17,302 nucleotides of DNA from Sulfuricurvum sp. IAE1 (GTDB taxonomy: Bacteria; Campylobacterota; Campylobacteria; Campylobacterales; Sulfurimonadaceae), in assembly GCA_945867285.1 (NCBI GenBank), contig CAMBHX010000023.1, positions 1 through 17,302 on the forward strand, written 5' to 3'. The position numbers and the translations under genes are program-made. Shown in pieces: positions 1-6,566 of the stretch. The notes under the pieces are model-generated. The model was not told where the DNA came from, did not search any database, and worked only from the letters and a program-made list of their open reading frames with translations. Numbering within the stretch: position 1 is the first letter of the stretch; each line of letters starts with the position of its first letter.

Positions 1-1004
1 AAATCCATAAATGGCTGAGATGCGTCCAGCACCAGTAATGCAATATCCGCTTTTTCAAGCATCTCTTCGGTGCGCATAAGAGCGTATTTTTCAATACCCA
101 AAATCTTGCCCCGTTTACGAATCCCTGCCGTATCGATAAAGGTAATCTCTTTACCCTCATGCTCTACCATTTCATCAATCGGATCAATCGTGGTACCCGC
201 AACCGAACTGACTACAGAACGCTCCTCACCTAATAATGCGTTAAGTAATGAGCTTTTTCCGACGTTAACACGTCCGATAATCGCTACTTTCATCTTGTCC
301 GCATCTCCAGGCTCATACTCTTTGACCAAACCTTTAAATGCTTCTTCCATTTCAGCAAGATCATCGCTCATCTCGCCATCATCGTCTTCGTCATCCTCAT
401 CGAATACTTCATCGTCATCAAGCTCTTCATCGTCATACGCATCCACAAACGAATCAAATCCATCCATAGCATCCACGTCTTCGCTCTCTTGTTCTTCTTC
501 GTCCTTAACAATAGCAGATTCTGGAAGAACCGATGCTACCCAATTAAGCAATGGTAATAGTGAACGATTATGTGCGACAGAAATACCAAAAATATTGTTC
601 GTTCCAAACTCAAAATATTCCCAAAGCTTCTCTTGCATCTTGTCATTGTCAATTTTATTAACAACCAATGCTACCGATTTTCCCATGGATTCAAGTTCAT
701 AAAAAAGCTTTTTATCGTCCTCTTCAGGCAAACTTTTCCCGTCCACCATATAAAGGATAATATCTGCTTTATAGGCAGCTTCAAGAGATTTTTCTTTGAT
801 ACGATCAAAAAGTTCACACCCCTCATCAAGTCCGCCGGTATCAAGAATCTCTACTTCTTTGTTGACAATCACAGCAATACGTTTTTTAACATCTCGAGTA
901 GTCCCTGCTTGCTCTGAAGTAATCGCATCACGCTGTTTAAGCAGGCGATTAAACAGTGAGCTTTTGCCGACATTTGGTTTACCAATAATGGCTAATTTTT
1001 GCAT
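1..1004 (-). CDS. der: GTPase Der (EngA), ribosome assembly; C-terminal part outside the window
   Basis: Der is a tandem-GTPase factor needed for maturation of the 50S ribosomal subunit. Reading leftward from the ATG at 1004, 334 codons are open to the window edge. The first G domain has the P-loop GKPNVGKS (residues 8-15), DTGG (55-58) and NKID (116-119). The second has GRVNVGKS (244-251) and DTAG (291-294) followed by IRKRGK. The missing part should be the end of G2 and the KH-like domain. Between the G domains, residues about 167-235 form a long, very Asp/Glu-rich linker. The start is supported by AGGG just upstream and a GCTATAAT -10 box at 1032-1037. The gene is divergent from the phosphoribosyltransferase gene. 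Identity is certain from the paired G domains; only the linker is unusual. Confidence 0.97.
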   Translation of the reverse strand, partial: MQKLAIIGKPNVGKSSLFNRLLKQRDAITSEQAGTTRDVKKRIAVIVNKEVEILDTGGLDEGCELFDRIKEKSLEAAYKADIILYMVDGKSLPEEDDKKLFYELESMGKSVALVVNKIDNDKMQEKLWEYFEFGTNNIFGISVAHNRSLLPLLNWVASVLPESAIVKDEEEQESEDVDAMDGFDSFVDAYDDEELDDDEVFDEDDEDDDGEMSDDLAEMEEAFKGLVKEYEPGDADKMKVAIIGRVNVGKSSLLNALLGEERSVVSSVAGTTIDPIDEMVEHEGKEITFIDTAGIRKRGKILGIEKYALMRTEEMLEKADIALLVLDASQPFMD

Positions 1005-1031
1005 TAAGTGCCCTTATAAATCAAGTTCTTC

Positions 1032-1037
1032 ATTATA
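1032..1037 (-). promoter_or_regulatory. Probable -10 box of der
   Basis: On the minus strand this reads TATAAT within GCTATAAT, the same octamer seen before metK and ndk. It lies 28 bases upstream of the der start codon, leaving a leader of about 20 bases that contains the AGGG ribosome site. No clear -35 is visible, as is usual for sigma-70 promoters in this phylum. Confidence 0.65.
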
Positions 1038-1055
1038 GCGCAATTGCACTTAGGG

Positions 1056-1061
1056 TATGAT
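1056..1061 (+). promoter_or_regulatory. Probable -10 box (TATGAT) of the phosphoribosyltransferase gene
   Basis: TATGAT ends 7 bases before the A of the ATG at 1068. If it is the -10 box, transcription would begin at or next to the start codon and the mRNA would be leaderless. Only a weak AGGG lies upstream and it overlaps the box, so no ordinary ribosome site competes with this reading. Confidence 0.45.
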
Positions 1062-1067
1062 TTCATC

Positions 1068-1514
1068 ATGATACATTATAATTTTGACCAATTTACCAAC
1101 GATATTCCTAAGCTTGCAACTCTTTGCGAATCCTTCGAGCCAGATACTATCATCGCTATTGCGCGAGGTGGAATGATGCTCTCACATGCTTTGTGCATGA
1201 ACTTAAATGTTCGTAATCTTCAAAGTATCCGTTGTGTTAGCTACAATGACTCCAAAGAACAGTCTGCTTTGACTATTTTTGATACGTCTGATTTACAACA
1301 CTCTAACCGCGTATTAATTGTAGATGATATCGCTGATAGCGGACAAACACTTCATGCTCTAATCCCTTTTTTCACGCAGAAATATCCCGACAAAGAGTTT
1401 AAATGTGCAACACTTTTCACTAAATCAACTGCCCTCATGCAGCCCAATTTTTCATTATACGAAGCCACCGATTGGATTGAATTTTTTTGGGAAAGCAATT
1501 TTTTGAAAATATAA
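1068..1514 (+). CDS. Purine phosphoribosyltransferase (xanthine/hypoxanthine-guanine type)
   Basis: This 148-residue protein should transfer ribose-5-phosphate from PRPP to a purine base in cytoplasmic salvage. The family mark is the PRPP-binding loop around LIVDDIADSGQT (residues 83-94), with the acidic pair D86-D87. An IAIARGGMMLSH segment (30-40) is typical of the type I fold, and WIEFFWE near the C-terminus resembles the WIVFPWE tail of Gpt-like enzymes. The ATG at 1068 is preferred over an in-frame TTG at 1044 because the likely -10 box lies between them. Which base is used cannot be read from sequence; xanthine, guanine and hypoxanthine are all possible. It is monocistronic, and a repeat copy starts 8 bases after its stop. 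Confidence 0.78.
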   Translation: MIHYNFDQFTNDIPKLATLCESFEPDTIIAIARGGMMLSHALCMNLNVRNLQSIRCVSYNDSKEQSALTIFDTSDLQHSNRVLIVDDIADSGQTLHALIPFFTQKYPDKEFKCATLFTKSTALMQPNFSLYEATDWIEFFWESNFLKI

Positions 1515-1521
1515 TTTCAAA

Positions 1522-1622
1522 CATCGAAACGAATGCATCCGTTTCGATGGCAAGGACTAAAGTCCTTTGCAATCCCCTAAAGCTACAAATAACTAAAAGT
1601 TTTTGAGAATTTTTGAGGTATC
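1522..1622 (+). repeat. Intergenic hairpin repeat, copy R1
   Basis: The first hairpin has stem CATCGAAACG (1522-1531), loop AATGCATC and stem CGTTTCGATG (1540-1549), with ten perfect pairs. The second hairpin is GCAAGGACT/AGTCCTTTGC (1550-1570) with one bulged base. The conserved CCCCTAAAGCTAC (1574-1586) and the tail TTTTGAGAAT...GAGGTATC (to 1622) follow. Three stem pairs differ from the other copies and all three are compensated. The tail runs directly into the metK -10 box, so the metK promoter region is partly made of repeat sequence. Confidence 0.85.
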
Positions 1623-1629
1623 TGTACGC

Positions 1630-1635
1630 TATAAT
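1630..1635 (+). promoter_or_regulatory. Probable -10 box of metK
   Basis: TATAAT within GCTATAAT lies about 34 bases before the AAGGA ribosome site at 1669-1673. The T-rich stretch upstream (1598-1615) that would take the place of a -35 lies in the tail of repeat R1. No SAM riboswitch fold is recognisable in the short leader. Confidence 0.7.
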
Positions 1636-1678
1636 CCGCATAATCACAAAAATTTCAATTTTTTATCTAAGGACACTT

Positions 1679-2836
1679 ATGCCAAAAGAGTACATATTTA
1701 CCTCTGAATCCGTCACCGAAGGCCATCCCGACAAAATGGCAGATCAGATTTCAGACGCTATTTTGGATTATATCATCGAGCGTGATACCAAAGCACGTGT
1801 TGCCTGTGAAACCCTCGTTTCCAATGGTTTTTGTGTCATTGCGGGTGAACTTAAGACCACCGCATACGCTCCAATGCAAGAGATCGCACGTCAAGTTGTT
1901 CGTGAAATCGGCTATACTGATGCCACCTACGGTTTTGATTATCGTTCCGCTGCCGTCTTGAACGGTATTGGGGAACAATCTCCAGACATCAATCAAGGTG
2001 TTGATCAAGAAAATGGCGAAATTGGGGCTGGCGATCAAGGACTTATGTTTGGATACGCCTGCCGTGAAACTGAAGTACTTATGCCTCTACCTATTCACCT
2101 ATCCCATCGTTTGGCGGAACGTTTGGCGTTTGTACGAAAAGAGGGAATTATCCCTTATTTACGTCCTGATGGAAAAACTCAAGTCAGTATTCGTTATGTT
2201 GACGATAAACCTGTATCCGTTGAAACTGTTGTTGTCTCAACTCAACACGCTCCGGATGTTTCTCAAGAAAAACTCCATGCGGATGTTATTCGTGAAGTCA
2301 TTGAGTATGTCATACCTGAAAGTTTACGTGCCACCAATATTATCTACCACATCAATCCCACAGGTAAATTTGTCATTGGAGGACCACAAGGTGATGCGGG
2401 TCTTACAGGACGTAAGATTATCGTTGATACGTACGGTGGAGCATGTCCTCATGGTGGTGGAGCTTTTAGTGGCAAAGATCCTACTAAGGTTGACCGTTCA
2501 GCTGCTTACGCTGCACGCTATGTTGCTAAAAACTTGGTAGCTTCAGGTGCGTGTGAACGTGCAACTATTCAAGTTTCCTATGCTATTGGTGTTGTTCATC
2601 CTATTTCTATCATGGTAAACACACACGGAACTGCTGTGGTTAGTGAAGAGCAAATCGAAGCCTGCGTAAAAGATTTGTTTGACTTAACACCACGTGGGAT
2701 CATTGAATCTTTAGATTTGTTGCGCCCTATTTATCGAAAAACAGCAGCATATGGTCACTTTGGACGTGAACTCCCTGAATTTACATGGGAAAAAACCGAT
2801 AAAGCTGATGCGATTAAAGCCTACCTAAAGCTCTAA
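1679..2836 (+). CDS. metK: S-adenosylmethionine synthetase
   Basis: MetK makes S-adenosylmethionine from methionine and ATP, with Mg and K ions, in the cytoplasm. The 385-residue product matches the family length. Signatures are GHPDK (residues 15-19), GAGDQG (116-121) and the glycine-rich phosphate-binding segment GGGAFSGKDPTKVDRS (259-274). The ATG at 1679 is chosen because AAGGA ends 5 bases before it; longer in-frame starts back to 1613 would begin upstream of the -10 box. The gene stands alone with its own promoter, and an imperfect palindrome follows its stop. Confidence 0.98.
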   Translation: MPKEYIFTSESVTEGHPDKMADQISDAILDYIIERDTKARVACETLVSNGFCVIAGELKTTAYAPMQEIARQVVREIGYTDATYGFDYRSAAVLNGIGEQSPDINQGVDQENGEIGAGDQGLMFGYACRETEVLMPLPIHLSHRLAERLAFVRKEGIIPYLRPDGKTQVSIRYVDDKPVSVETVVVSTQHAPDVSQEKLHADVIREVIEYVIPESLRATNIIYHINPTGKFVIGGPQGDAGLTGRKIIVDTYGGACPHGGGAFSGKDPTKVDRSAAYAARYVAKNLVASGACERATIQVSYAIGVVHPISIMVNTHGTAVVSEEQIEACVKDLFDLTPRGIIESLDLLRPIYRKTAAYGHFGRELPEFTWEKTDKADAIKAYLKL

Positions 2837-2845
2837 AATTCATCC

Positions 2846-2884
2846 TTACTACTGCGTCATTAACACTCAATGACAAAGTGGTAA
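2846..2884. other. Imperfect 16-bp palindrome downstream of metK
   Basis: TTACTACTGCGTCATT (2846-2861) is complementary to AATGACAAAGTGGTAA (2869-2884), apart from one G-U type wobble and two adjacent mismatches, across a 7-base loop. It starts 10 bases after the metK stop codon. No T-run follows on the plus strand, so it is not a classic intrinsic terminator; it may act as a 3' stem-loop or a binding site. Confidence 0.55.
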
Positions 2885-2945
2885 CACACTAACAAAAAAA
2901 TTGAAAATATCCCTTACTTTTTAGCTACCTTTAAAATTCTTCTGT

Positions 2946-2951
2946 TATAGT
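2946..2951 (+). promoter_or_regulatory. Probable -10 box of the ferredoxin gene
   Basis: TATAGT in the context TTCTGTTATAGT resembles the ndk promoter context TTCTGCTATAAT. It would give a leader of about 23 bases containing the AGGAGA site. A second TATAAT (2962-2967) is too close to the ribosome site to be the better choice. Confidence 0.5.
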
Positions 2952-2980
2952 TACTTATATTTATAATTTGAGGAGAAATC

Positions 2981-3265
2981 ATGGCAGTAGTTATTAATGA
3001 TACCTGTATTAACTGTGGCGCTTGTATCGACGAGTGTCCAGTAGAAGCAATCGTAGACGAGGATGATAACCCAACGGGTGAAGAAATTTACTACGTTTAT
3101 GCTGATAAATGTGTTGAATGTGTTGGGCATCATGATGCTCCTGCATGTGCAACTGCTTGTCCTACTGAGGGTTGTATTACTTGGGATGAAATCGGTGCAA
3201 GTCCAGCACACCGTGATGATATCACTAGCGATATGCGTTCTTCAAAAGCCAACGTTGTTGACTAA
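2981..3265 (+). CDS. 2[4Fe-4S] ferredoxin
   Basis: This small acidic 94-residue electron carrier probably serves low-potential cytoplasmic redox enzymes. Cluster-binding cysteines are C9-x2-C12-x2-C15-x3-C19-P for one site, and C44-x2-C47-x8-C56-x3-C60-P for the other. The eight-residue gap in the second motif is the hallmark of the Allochromatium/YfhL-type ferredoxins. An extra cysteine sits at 65. A strong AGGAGA lies 4 bases before the ATG. It has its own promoter and a clear terminator, so it is monocistronic. The redox partner is not shown by context. Confidence 0.93.
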   Translation: MAVVINDTCINCGACIDECPVEAIVDEDDNPTGEEIYYVYADKCVECVGHHDAPACATACPTEGCITWDEIGASPAHRDDITSDMRSSKANVVD

Positions 3266-3270
3266 ATAAC

Positions 3271-3296
3271 AATTTGAGAGAGTCTTCTCTCAAATT
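3271..3296 (+). terminator. Rho-independent terminator after the ferredoxin gene
   Basis: AATTTGAGAGA (3271-3281) pairs perfectly with TCTCTCAAATT (3286-3296) across a 4-base GTCT loop, and T-rich sequence (TCTT) follows. It begins 5 bases after the ferredoxin stop and before the ndk promoter. The A-tract and T-tract flanking the stem could let it work in both directions. Confidence 0.8.
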
Positions 3297-3342
3297 TCTT
3301 CACCTTCTAATACCTTTAATATTACTCAAATAATTTTTCTGC

Positions 3343-3348
3343 TATAAT
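3343..3348 (+). promoter_or_regulatory. Probable -10 box of the ndk operon
   Basis: TATAAT within GCTATAAT follows the T-rich stretch AATTTTTCT. It lies 24 bases upstream of the AGGAG ribosome site at 3372-3376, giving a short ordinary leader. Confidence 0.7.
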
Positions 3349-3382
3349 TCCGCTCTATTTTACAAAAAAACAGGAGCCATTG

Positions 3383-3796
3383 ATGGAACAAACATTATCA
3401 ATCATCAAACCAGACGCTGTAGCAAAAGGTGTCATTGGAAAAATTTTGGATCGTTTTGAGACAGATGGTCTTAAAATCGCAGCAACCAAAAAAGTTCAGC
3501 TTAGCCGTCAAGATGCGGAAGCTTTTTATGCAGTACACGCTGCACGTCCTTTTTTCAACGACCTTGTTGATTTCATGGTAAGCGGTCCTGTTGTTATTAC
3601 TGTTCTTGAAGGCGAAAATGCTGTTCAACGTAACCGTGATTTAATGGGTGCAACTAACCCTAAAGAAGCTGAGTCTGGTACTATTCGTGCAGATTTTGCT
3701 GAAAATATCGATGCGAATGCTGTACACGGAAGTGATTCTGTTGAAAATGCAAACAACGAAATCGCATTTTTCTTTTCGGGTCGCGAGATCTCCTAA
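3383..3796 (+). CDS. ndk: Nucleoside diphosphate kinase
   Basis: Ndk moves the gamma-phosphate from ATP to NDPs through a phosphohistidine and so balances NTP and dNTP pools. The 137-residue product has the N-terminal TLSIIKPDAV segment with K9 and the active-site motif NAVHGSDS with histidine 115. The ATG at 3383 has AGGAG 6 bases upstream, so it is preferred over the TTG three bases earlier. Its TAA is directly followed by the ATG of the next gene, so the two should be co-transcribed and translationally coupled. Confidence 0.97.
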   Translation: MEQTLSIIKPDAVAKGVIGKILDRFETDGLKIAATKKVQLSRQDAEAFYAVHAARPFFNDLVDFMVSGPVVITVLEGENAVQRNRDLMGATNPKEAESGTIRADFAENIDANAVHGSDSVENANNEIAFFFSGREIS

Positions 3797-4171
3797 ATGA
3801 CTCTTATACCGTTTAAACAGCTCAATTCAATACCATTAGATTTTGAGGTTTGTGTTGATAAAACTTTTTTTAAAGGGACACTAACTCATAAAAAAGGGAA
3901 AATTGGGCAATTAAACGGTACAATAACAGGAAGCATCTTATTACCTTGCGACATATGTGCTGATGATATAGAAAAAATCCTCAACGAAGAGGTCTCTTTT
4001 TATATCTCAGATGGTATCGTAAGTGAGAATCAAGATGAGCTTGATATTGTGGAAATTACCACTCCTATGATCAATATAGAGGAGCTTTTGGCTTCCGAAC
4101 TTGAGCTGATCAAAGGTGATTATTTTTGCTGTTCCGACTGTGAACACAAAGAATTAGATCAAGAGTTCTAG
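3797..4171 (+). CDS. YceD/DUF177-like protein linked to rpmF
   Basis: The 124-residue protein fits the YceD (DUF177) family, whose members are tied to 23S rRNA accumulation and normally sit just before rpmF, as here. It opens with a FKQLNSIPLDFEV strand region and has a LPCDIC segment (residues 49-54) in the middle, where the family usually has LxCxRC. A second cysteine cluster, CCSDC (111-115), lies near the C-terminus. The two pairs could hold a metal, which is inference. It starts with no gap after ndk. Assignment rests on gene order as much as sequence, since the family diverges strongly. Confidence 0.75.
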   Translation: MTLIPFKQLNSIPLDFEVCVDKTFFKGTLTHKKGKIGQLNGTITGSILLPCDICADDIEKILNEEVSFYISDGIVSENQDELDIVEITTPMINIEELLASELELIKGDYFCCSDCEHKELDQEF

Positions 4172-4178
4172 CAAACGC

Positions 4179-4193
4179 AAAGCCTTTGGCTTT
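4179..4193 (+). terminator. Weak hairpin after the yceD-like gene
   Basis: AAAGCC and GGCTTT form a six-pair stem over a TTT loop, 7 bases after the stop codon. There is no long T-run after it, so it is at best a partial terminator or an attenuator between the yceD-like gene and rpmF. Confidence 0.35.
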
Positions 4194-4224
4194 CTACACA
4201 AAGAAAACAAAGCGCTAAGGTGCG

Positions 4225-4324
4225 GCCTCTAAAATTCTCAAAAGCTTAGCTTTTGTAGCTTTAGCGGGATGCAAGGGACATTTGTCCCCGCCACTAAAAC
4301 GGATTTTTTCGTTTTAGTGCGTAA
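4225..4324 (-). repeat. Intergenic hairpin repeat, copy R4 (inverted)
   Basis: Read on the minus strand this copy starts with TTACGCACTAAAACG. It has a perfect ten-pair hairpin, CACTAAAACG/CGTTTTAGTG (4292-4301 with 4310-4319), over an 8-base loop that here is T-rich on plus. A GGGAC/GTCCC hairpin (4275-4279 with 4284-4288) follows, then CTAAAGCTAC, an AAAAGC/GCTTTT hairpin (4240-4254) and the tail TTTTGAGAATTTTAGAGG. It is the most complete copy and it splits the yceD-rpmF pair. Confidence 0.85.
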
Positions 4325-4354
4325 TATTAAATTATAAAGAAAGGGATCACTACT

Positions 4355-4504
4355 ATGGCAGTACCTAAAAGAAGAGTGAGTCACACTCGCGCAGCAAAAC
4401 GTAGAACACACTACAAAGTTTCTCTTGCTCGTCCAGTAAAAGACAAAGATGGCACATACAAATTGTCTCATTACGCTAATCCAGTTACCGGTGAGTATAA
4501 ATAA
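4355..4504 (+). CDS. rpmF: 50S ribosomal protein L32
   Basis: This 49-codon basic protein starts MAVPKRRVSHTRAAKRRTH, the universal L32 N-terminus, and ends NPVTGEYK. It lacks the zinc-binding cysteine pairs found in many L32 proteins, so it is the zinc-independent form. AAGGGA lies 8 bases before the ATG. The gene is followed at once by plsX, the conserved rpmF-plsX-fabH order. Repeat copy R4 separates it from the yceD-like gene, so it may depend partly on a promoter in or near the repeat. Confidence 0.97.
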   Translation: MAVPKRRVSHTRAAKRRTHYKVSLARPVKDKDGTYKLSHYANPVTGEYK

Positions 4505-4507
4505 TTG

Positions 4508-5503
4508 ATGATCAAAATTGCAATTGATGCAATGGGTGGGGATTTCGGTCCCGAACCAATTGTAAATGGAACCATAGAAGCTCTCAAAGAGAAAAAGTTC
4601 GAAGCAATTTTGGTTGGCAAAAAAGATGAGATTTTATCTTTGCTACCCAAGGGCTATAAAGATAAAATTTTAATCGTTGAAGCAAGCGACGTTATTGATA
4701 TGGGTGATGCAGCAACAGATGCGCTAAAACGACAAGAGAGTTCTATTTATAAAGCAGTCGAATTAGTACGAAACGGAGAAGCTGATGGGGTTGTCAGCGC
4801 AGGTCACAGTGGTGCTACTATGACGCTTGCTACATTACGACTAGGACGTCTCAAAAACGTTTTACGTCCAGCCCTTGTAACTTCCATGCCTACCAAAAAT
4901 GGCAAGCGCAGTATCTTGATGGATGCAGGTGCAAATGTTGATTGTAAGCCTGAACATCTCTTCCAATTTGGAATTATGGGTTACTATTACGCCAAAGATA
5001 TGTTTAAGATTAGCTCCCCACGAGTAGGCCTTCTAGCGAATGGAGAAGAAGACTCTAAAGGTAATGAAATCACCAAAGAAACCTTCAAATTGCTCCAAGG
5101 ACAACAAGGATTTATCGGAAATGTTGAAGGAAATAACATTTTTGACGGCTCATGTGACGTTATCGTTTGTGATGGATTTATCGGGAATCTTGTCTTGAAA
5201 GCTTCCGAGGGAGTTGCTTCTACTATTAGCCATTTTATCAAACAATATATTCGAAAATCTCCCATTGCTATTACAGGAGCATTACTAATGCGAAAAGTAT
5301 TTAGTTTGCTCAAGAAACAAATTGACTACGCTGAAATTGGTGGAGCACCACTGGTAGGTATCAAAGGGTGTGCCATTGTCAGTCACGGAAAAAGCAATTC
5401 AAAAGCAATTAAAAATGCCATCTTTCAAGCTATTAGCTATGTTGATACAGGTGTAAATACCCATATTGAAAATCGTCTTGAAGAACTAAAAAACCAAGCC
5501 TAG
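4508..5503 (+). CDS. plsX: Phosphate acyltransferase PlsX
   Basis: PlsX converts acyl-ACP and phosphate to acyl-phosphate, the acyl donor for PlsY in phospholipid synthesis; it is a peripheral membrane enzyme. The 331-residue protein shows IDAMGGD (residues 6-12), SAGHSGATM (97-105), MDAGANVDCKPEH (138-150), CDGFIGNLVLK (221-231) and GIKGCAIVSHGKS (284-296). The ATG at 4508 is used rather than the TTG at 4505. No strong ribosome site precedes it, so translation is probably coupled to rpmF, which ends 3 bases earlier. Confidence 0.97.
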   Translation: MIKIAIDAMGGDFGPEPIVNGTIEALKEKKFEAILVGKKDEILSLLPKGYKDKILIVEASDVIDMGDAATDALKRQESSIYKAVELVRNGEADGVVSAGHSGATMTLATLRLGRLKNVLRPALVTSMPTKNGKRSILMDAGANVDCKPEHLFQFGIMGYYYAKDMFKISSPRVGLLANGEEDSKGNEITKETFKLLQGQQGFIGNVEGNNIFDGSCDVIVCDGFIGNLVLKASEGVASTISHFIKQYIRKSPIAITGALLMRKVFSLLKKQIDYAEIGGAPLVGIKGCAIVSHGKSNSKAIKNAIFQAISYVDTGVNTHIENRLEELKNQA

Positions 5504-5524
5504 TTAAGCACAAAGGTCGTAACC

Positions 5525-6517
5525 ATGTATGCAGCATTTTGCTCTATTGGAGCTTATGTTCCAGAAAAAATCCTTACTAATTCAGATCTAGAGACCATGG
5601 TAGACACCAGTGATGAATGGATTTATAAGCGGACAGGAATCAAAGAACGTCATATTGCGGCAGATAATGAAACTACAAGTGATATGGGTGTTAATGCTTG
5701 TAGAATAGCTATTGAACGTGCAGGTCTTTCCCATAATGATATTGATATGATTATCTGTGCCACCATCTCACCTGATTATTTTTGTATGCCCTCCACTGCT
5801 GCTATTATTGCGGACAAATTGGGATTGCAAAAGGTAACTGCCTTTGATATCTCTGCTGCGTGTACAGGTTTTGTCTATGCGTTAAGCATTGCGAAGGCAT
5901 TTATTGAATCGGGAATGAAAAAAAATATTCTCATCGTAGGTGCTGAAAAACTCAGTGCTATTACTGACTATACCGACCGTGGAACATGTATCTTATTTGG
6001 TGATGGAGCTGGTGCCGCAATTATCAGTGCTACAGACAATAAAGAACATGCTATTATTGATATCCATACAGGCTCGGATGGATCGTATGCTGATCTACTA
6101 ATGTCCCCTAACGGTGGCAGTGGGTCTATACATGACACACTCGAGCATACCGCATGTTTTATGCAAATGAAAGGGAATGAAACCTTCAAAGTAGCTGTTC
6201 GAACCCTCACTAATGATGTTGTTTCTATTTTGGCAGACAATTCGATTGAAGCTTCCACTGTTAAGCATTTTGTCCCCCATCAAGCCAATTACCGTATCAT
6301 CAAAGCAGTCGGGGATGCTCTTAATCTTGACGAAGCCCAAGTTGTATTAACGGTTGAGAAATACGGTAATACCTCAGGCGCTTCTATACCAATGGCAATC
6401 AATGACATTTATGAATCAAGACGCCTGCAGCAAGGTGATCTAATGCTTTTGGATGCTTTTGGCGGTGGATTGACATGGGGAAGTGCGCTAGTTCCTTTTG
6501 CAGGAAAAGGTAAATAA
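5525..6517 (+). CDS. fabH: 3-oxoacyl-ACP synthase III
   Basis: FabH starts fatty-acid synthesis by condensing acetyl-CoA with malonyl-ACP. The 330-residue protein carries the full thiolase-fold triad: cysteine 113 in SAACTGF, histidine 252 in VPHQAN and asparagine 282 in YGNTSGAS. The GGGLTWGSAL end is also standard. AAAGG lies 9 bases before the ATG, and the gap from plsX is 21 bases, so it belongs to the same operon and is probably its last gene. Confidence 0.98.
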   Translation: MYAAFCSIGAYVPEKILTNSDLETMVDTSDEWIYKRTGIKERHIAADNETTSDMGVNACRIAIERAGLSHNDIDMIICATISPDYFCMPSTAAIIADKLGLQKVTAFDISAACTGFVYALSIAKAFIESGMKKNILIVGAEKLSAITDYTDRGTCILFGDGAGAAIISATDNKEHAIIDIHTGSDGSYADLLMSPNGGSGSIHDTLEHTACFMQMKGNETFKVAVRTLTNDVVSILADNSIEASTVKHFVPHQANYRIIKAVGDALNLDEAQVVLTVEKYGNTSGASIPMAINDIYESRRLQQGDLMLLDAFGGGLTWGSALVPFAGKGK

Positions 6518-6531
6518 CCTAACACTTTAGC

Positions 6532-6537
6532 TACAAT
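6532..6537 (+). promoter_or_regulatory. Possible -10 box of the HIT-family gene
   Basis: TACAAT in the context TTTAGCTACAAT differs by one base from the GCTATAAT box seen elsewhere in the window. It lies 15 bases after the fabH stop and leaves about a 23-base leader with an AAGG site. Read-through from fabH is an equally good alternative. Confidence 0.4.
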
Positions 6538-6566
6538 AAAAGACTTTTTTATCAAGGTCTTTAATT

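Noticed and set aside
70..702. Serine-rich open frame on plus with a long Ser run
   Set aside because: It is the antisense shadow of the acidic linker of der; GAT/GAA codons read backward give Ser-rich strings. The minus frame has complete GTPase motifs.
1005..1052. TAAGTGC/GCACTTA inverted pair between der and the phosphoribosyltransferase gene
   Set aside because: Seven bases separated by 34 bases can easily occur by chance in a promoter gap.
1636..1678. SAM riboswitch before metK
   Set aside because: The leader is only about 40 bases and shows no recognisable SAM-box stems.
1968..2540. 190-codon open frame inside metK in another frame
   Set aside because: MetK in the main frame has all family motifs at full length; the alternative has only low-complexity Leu/Val content.
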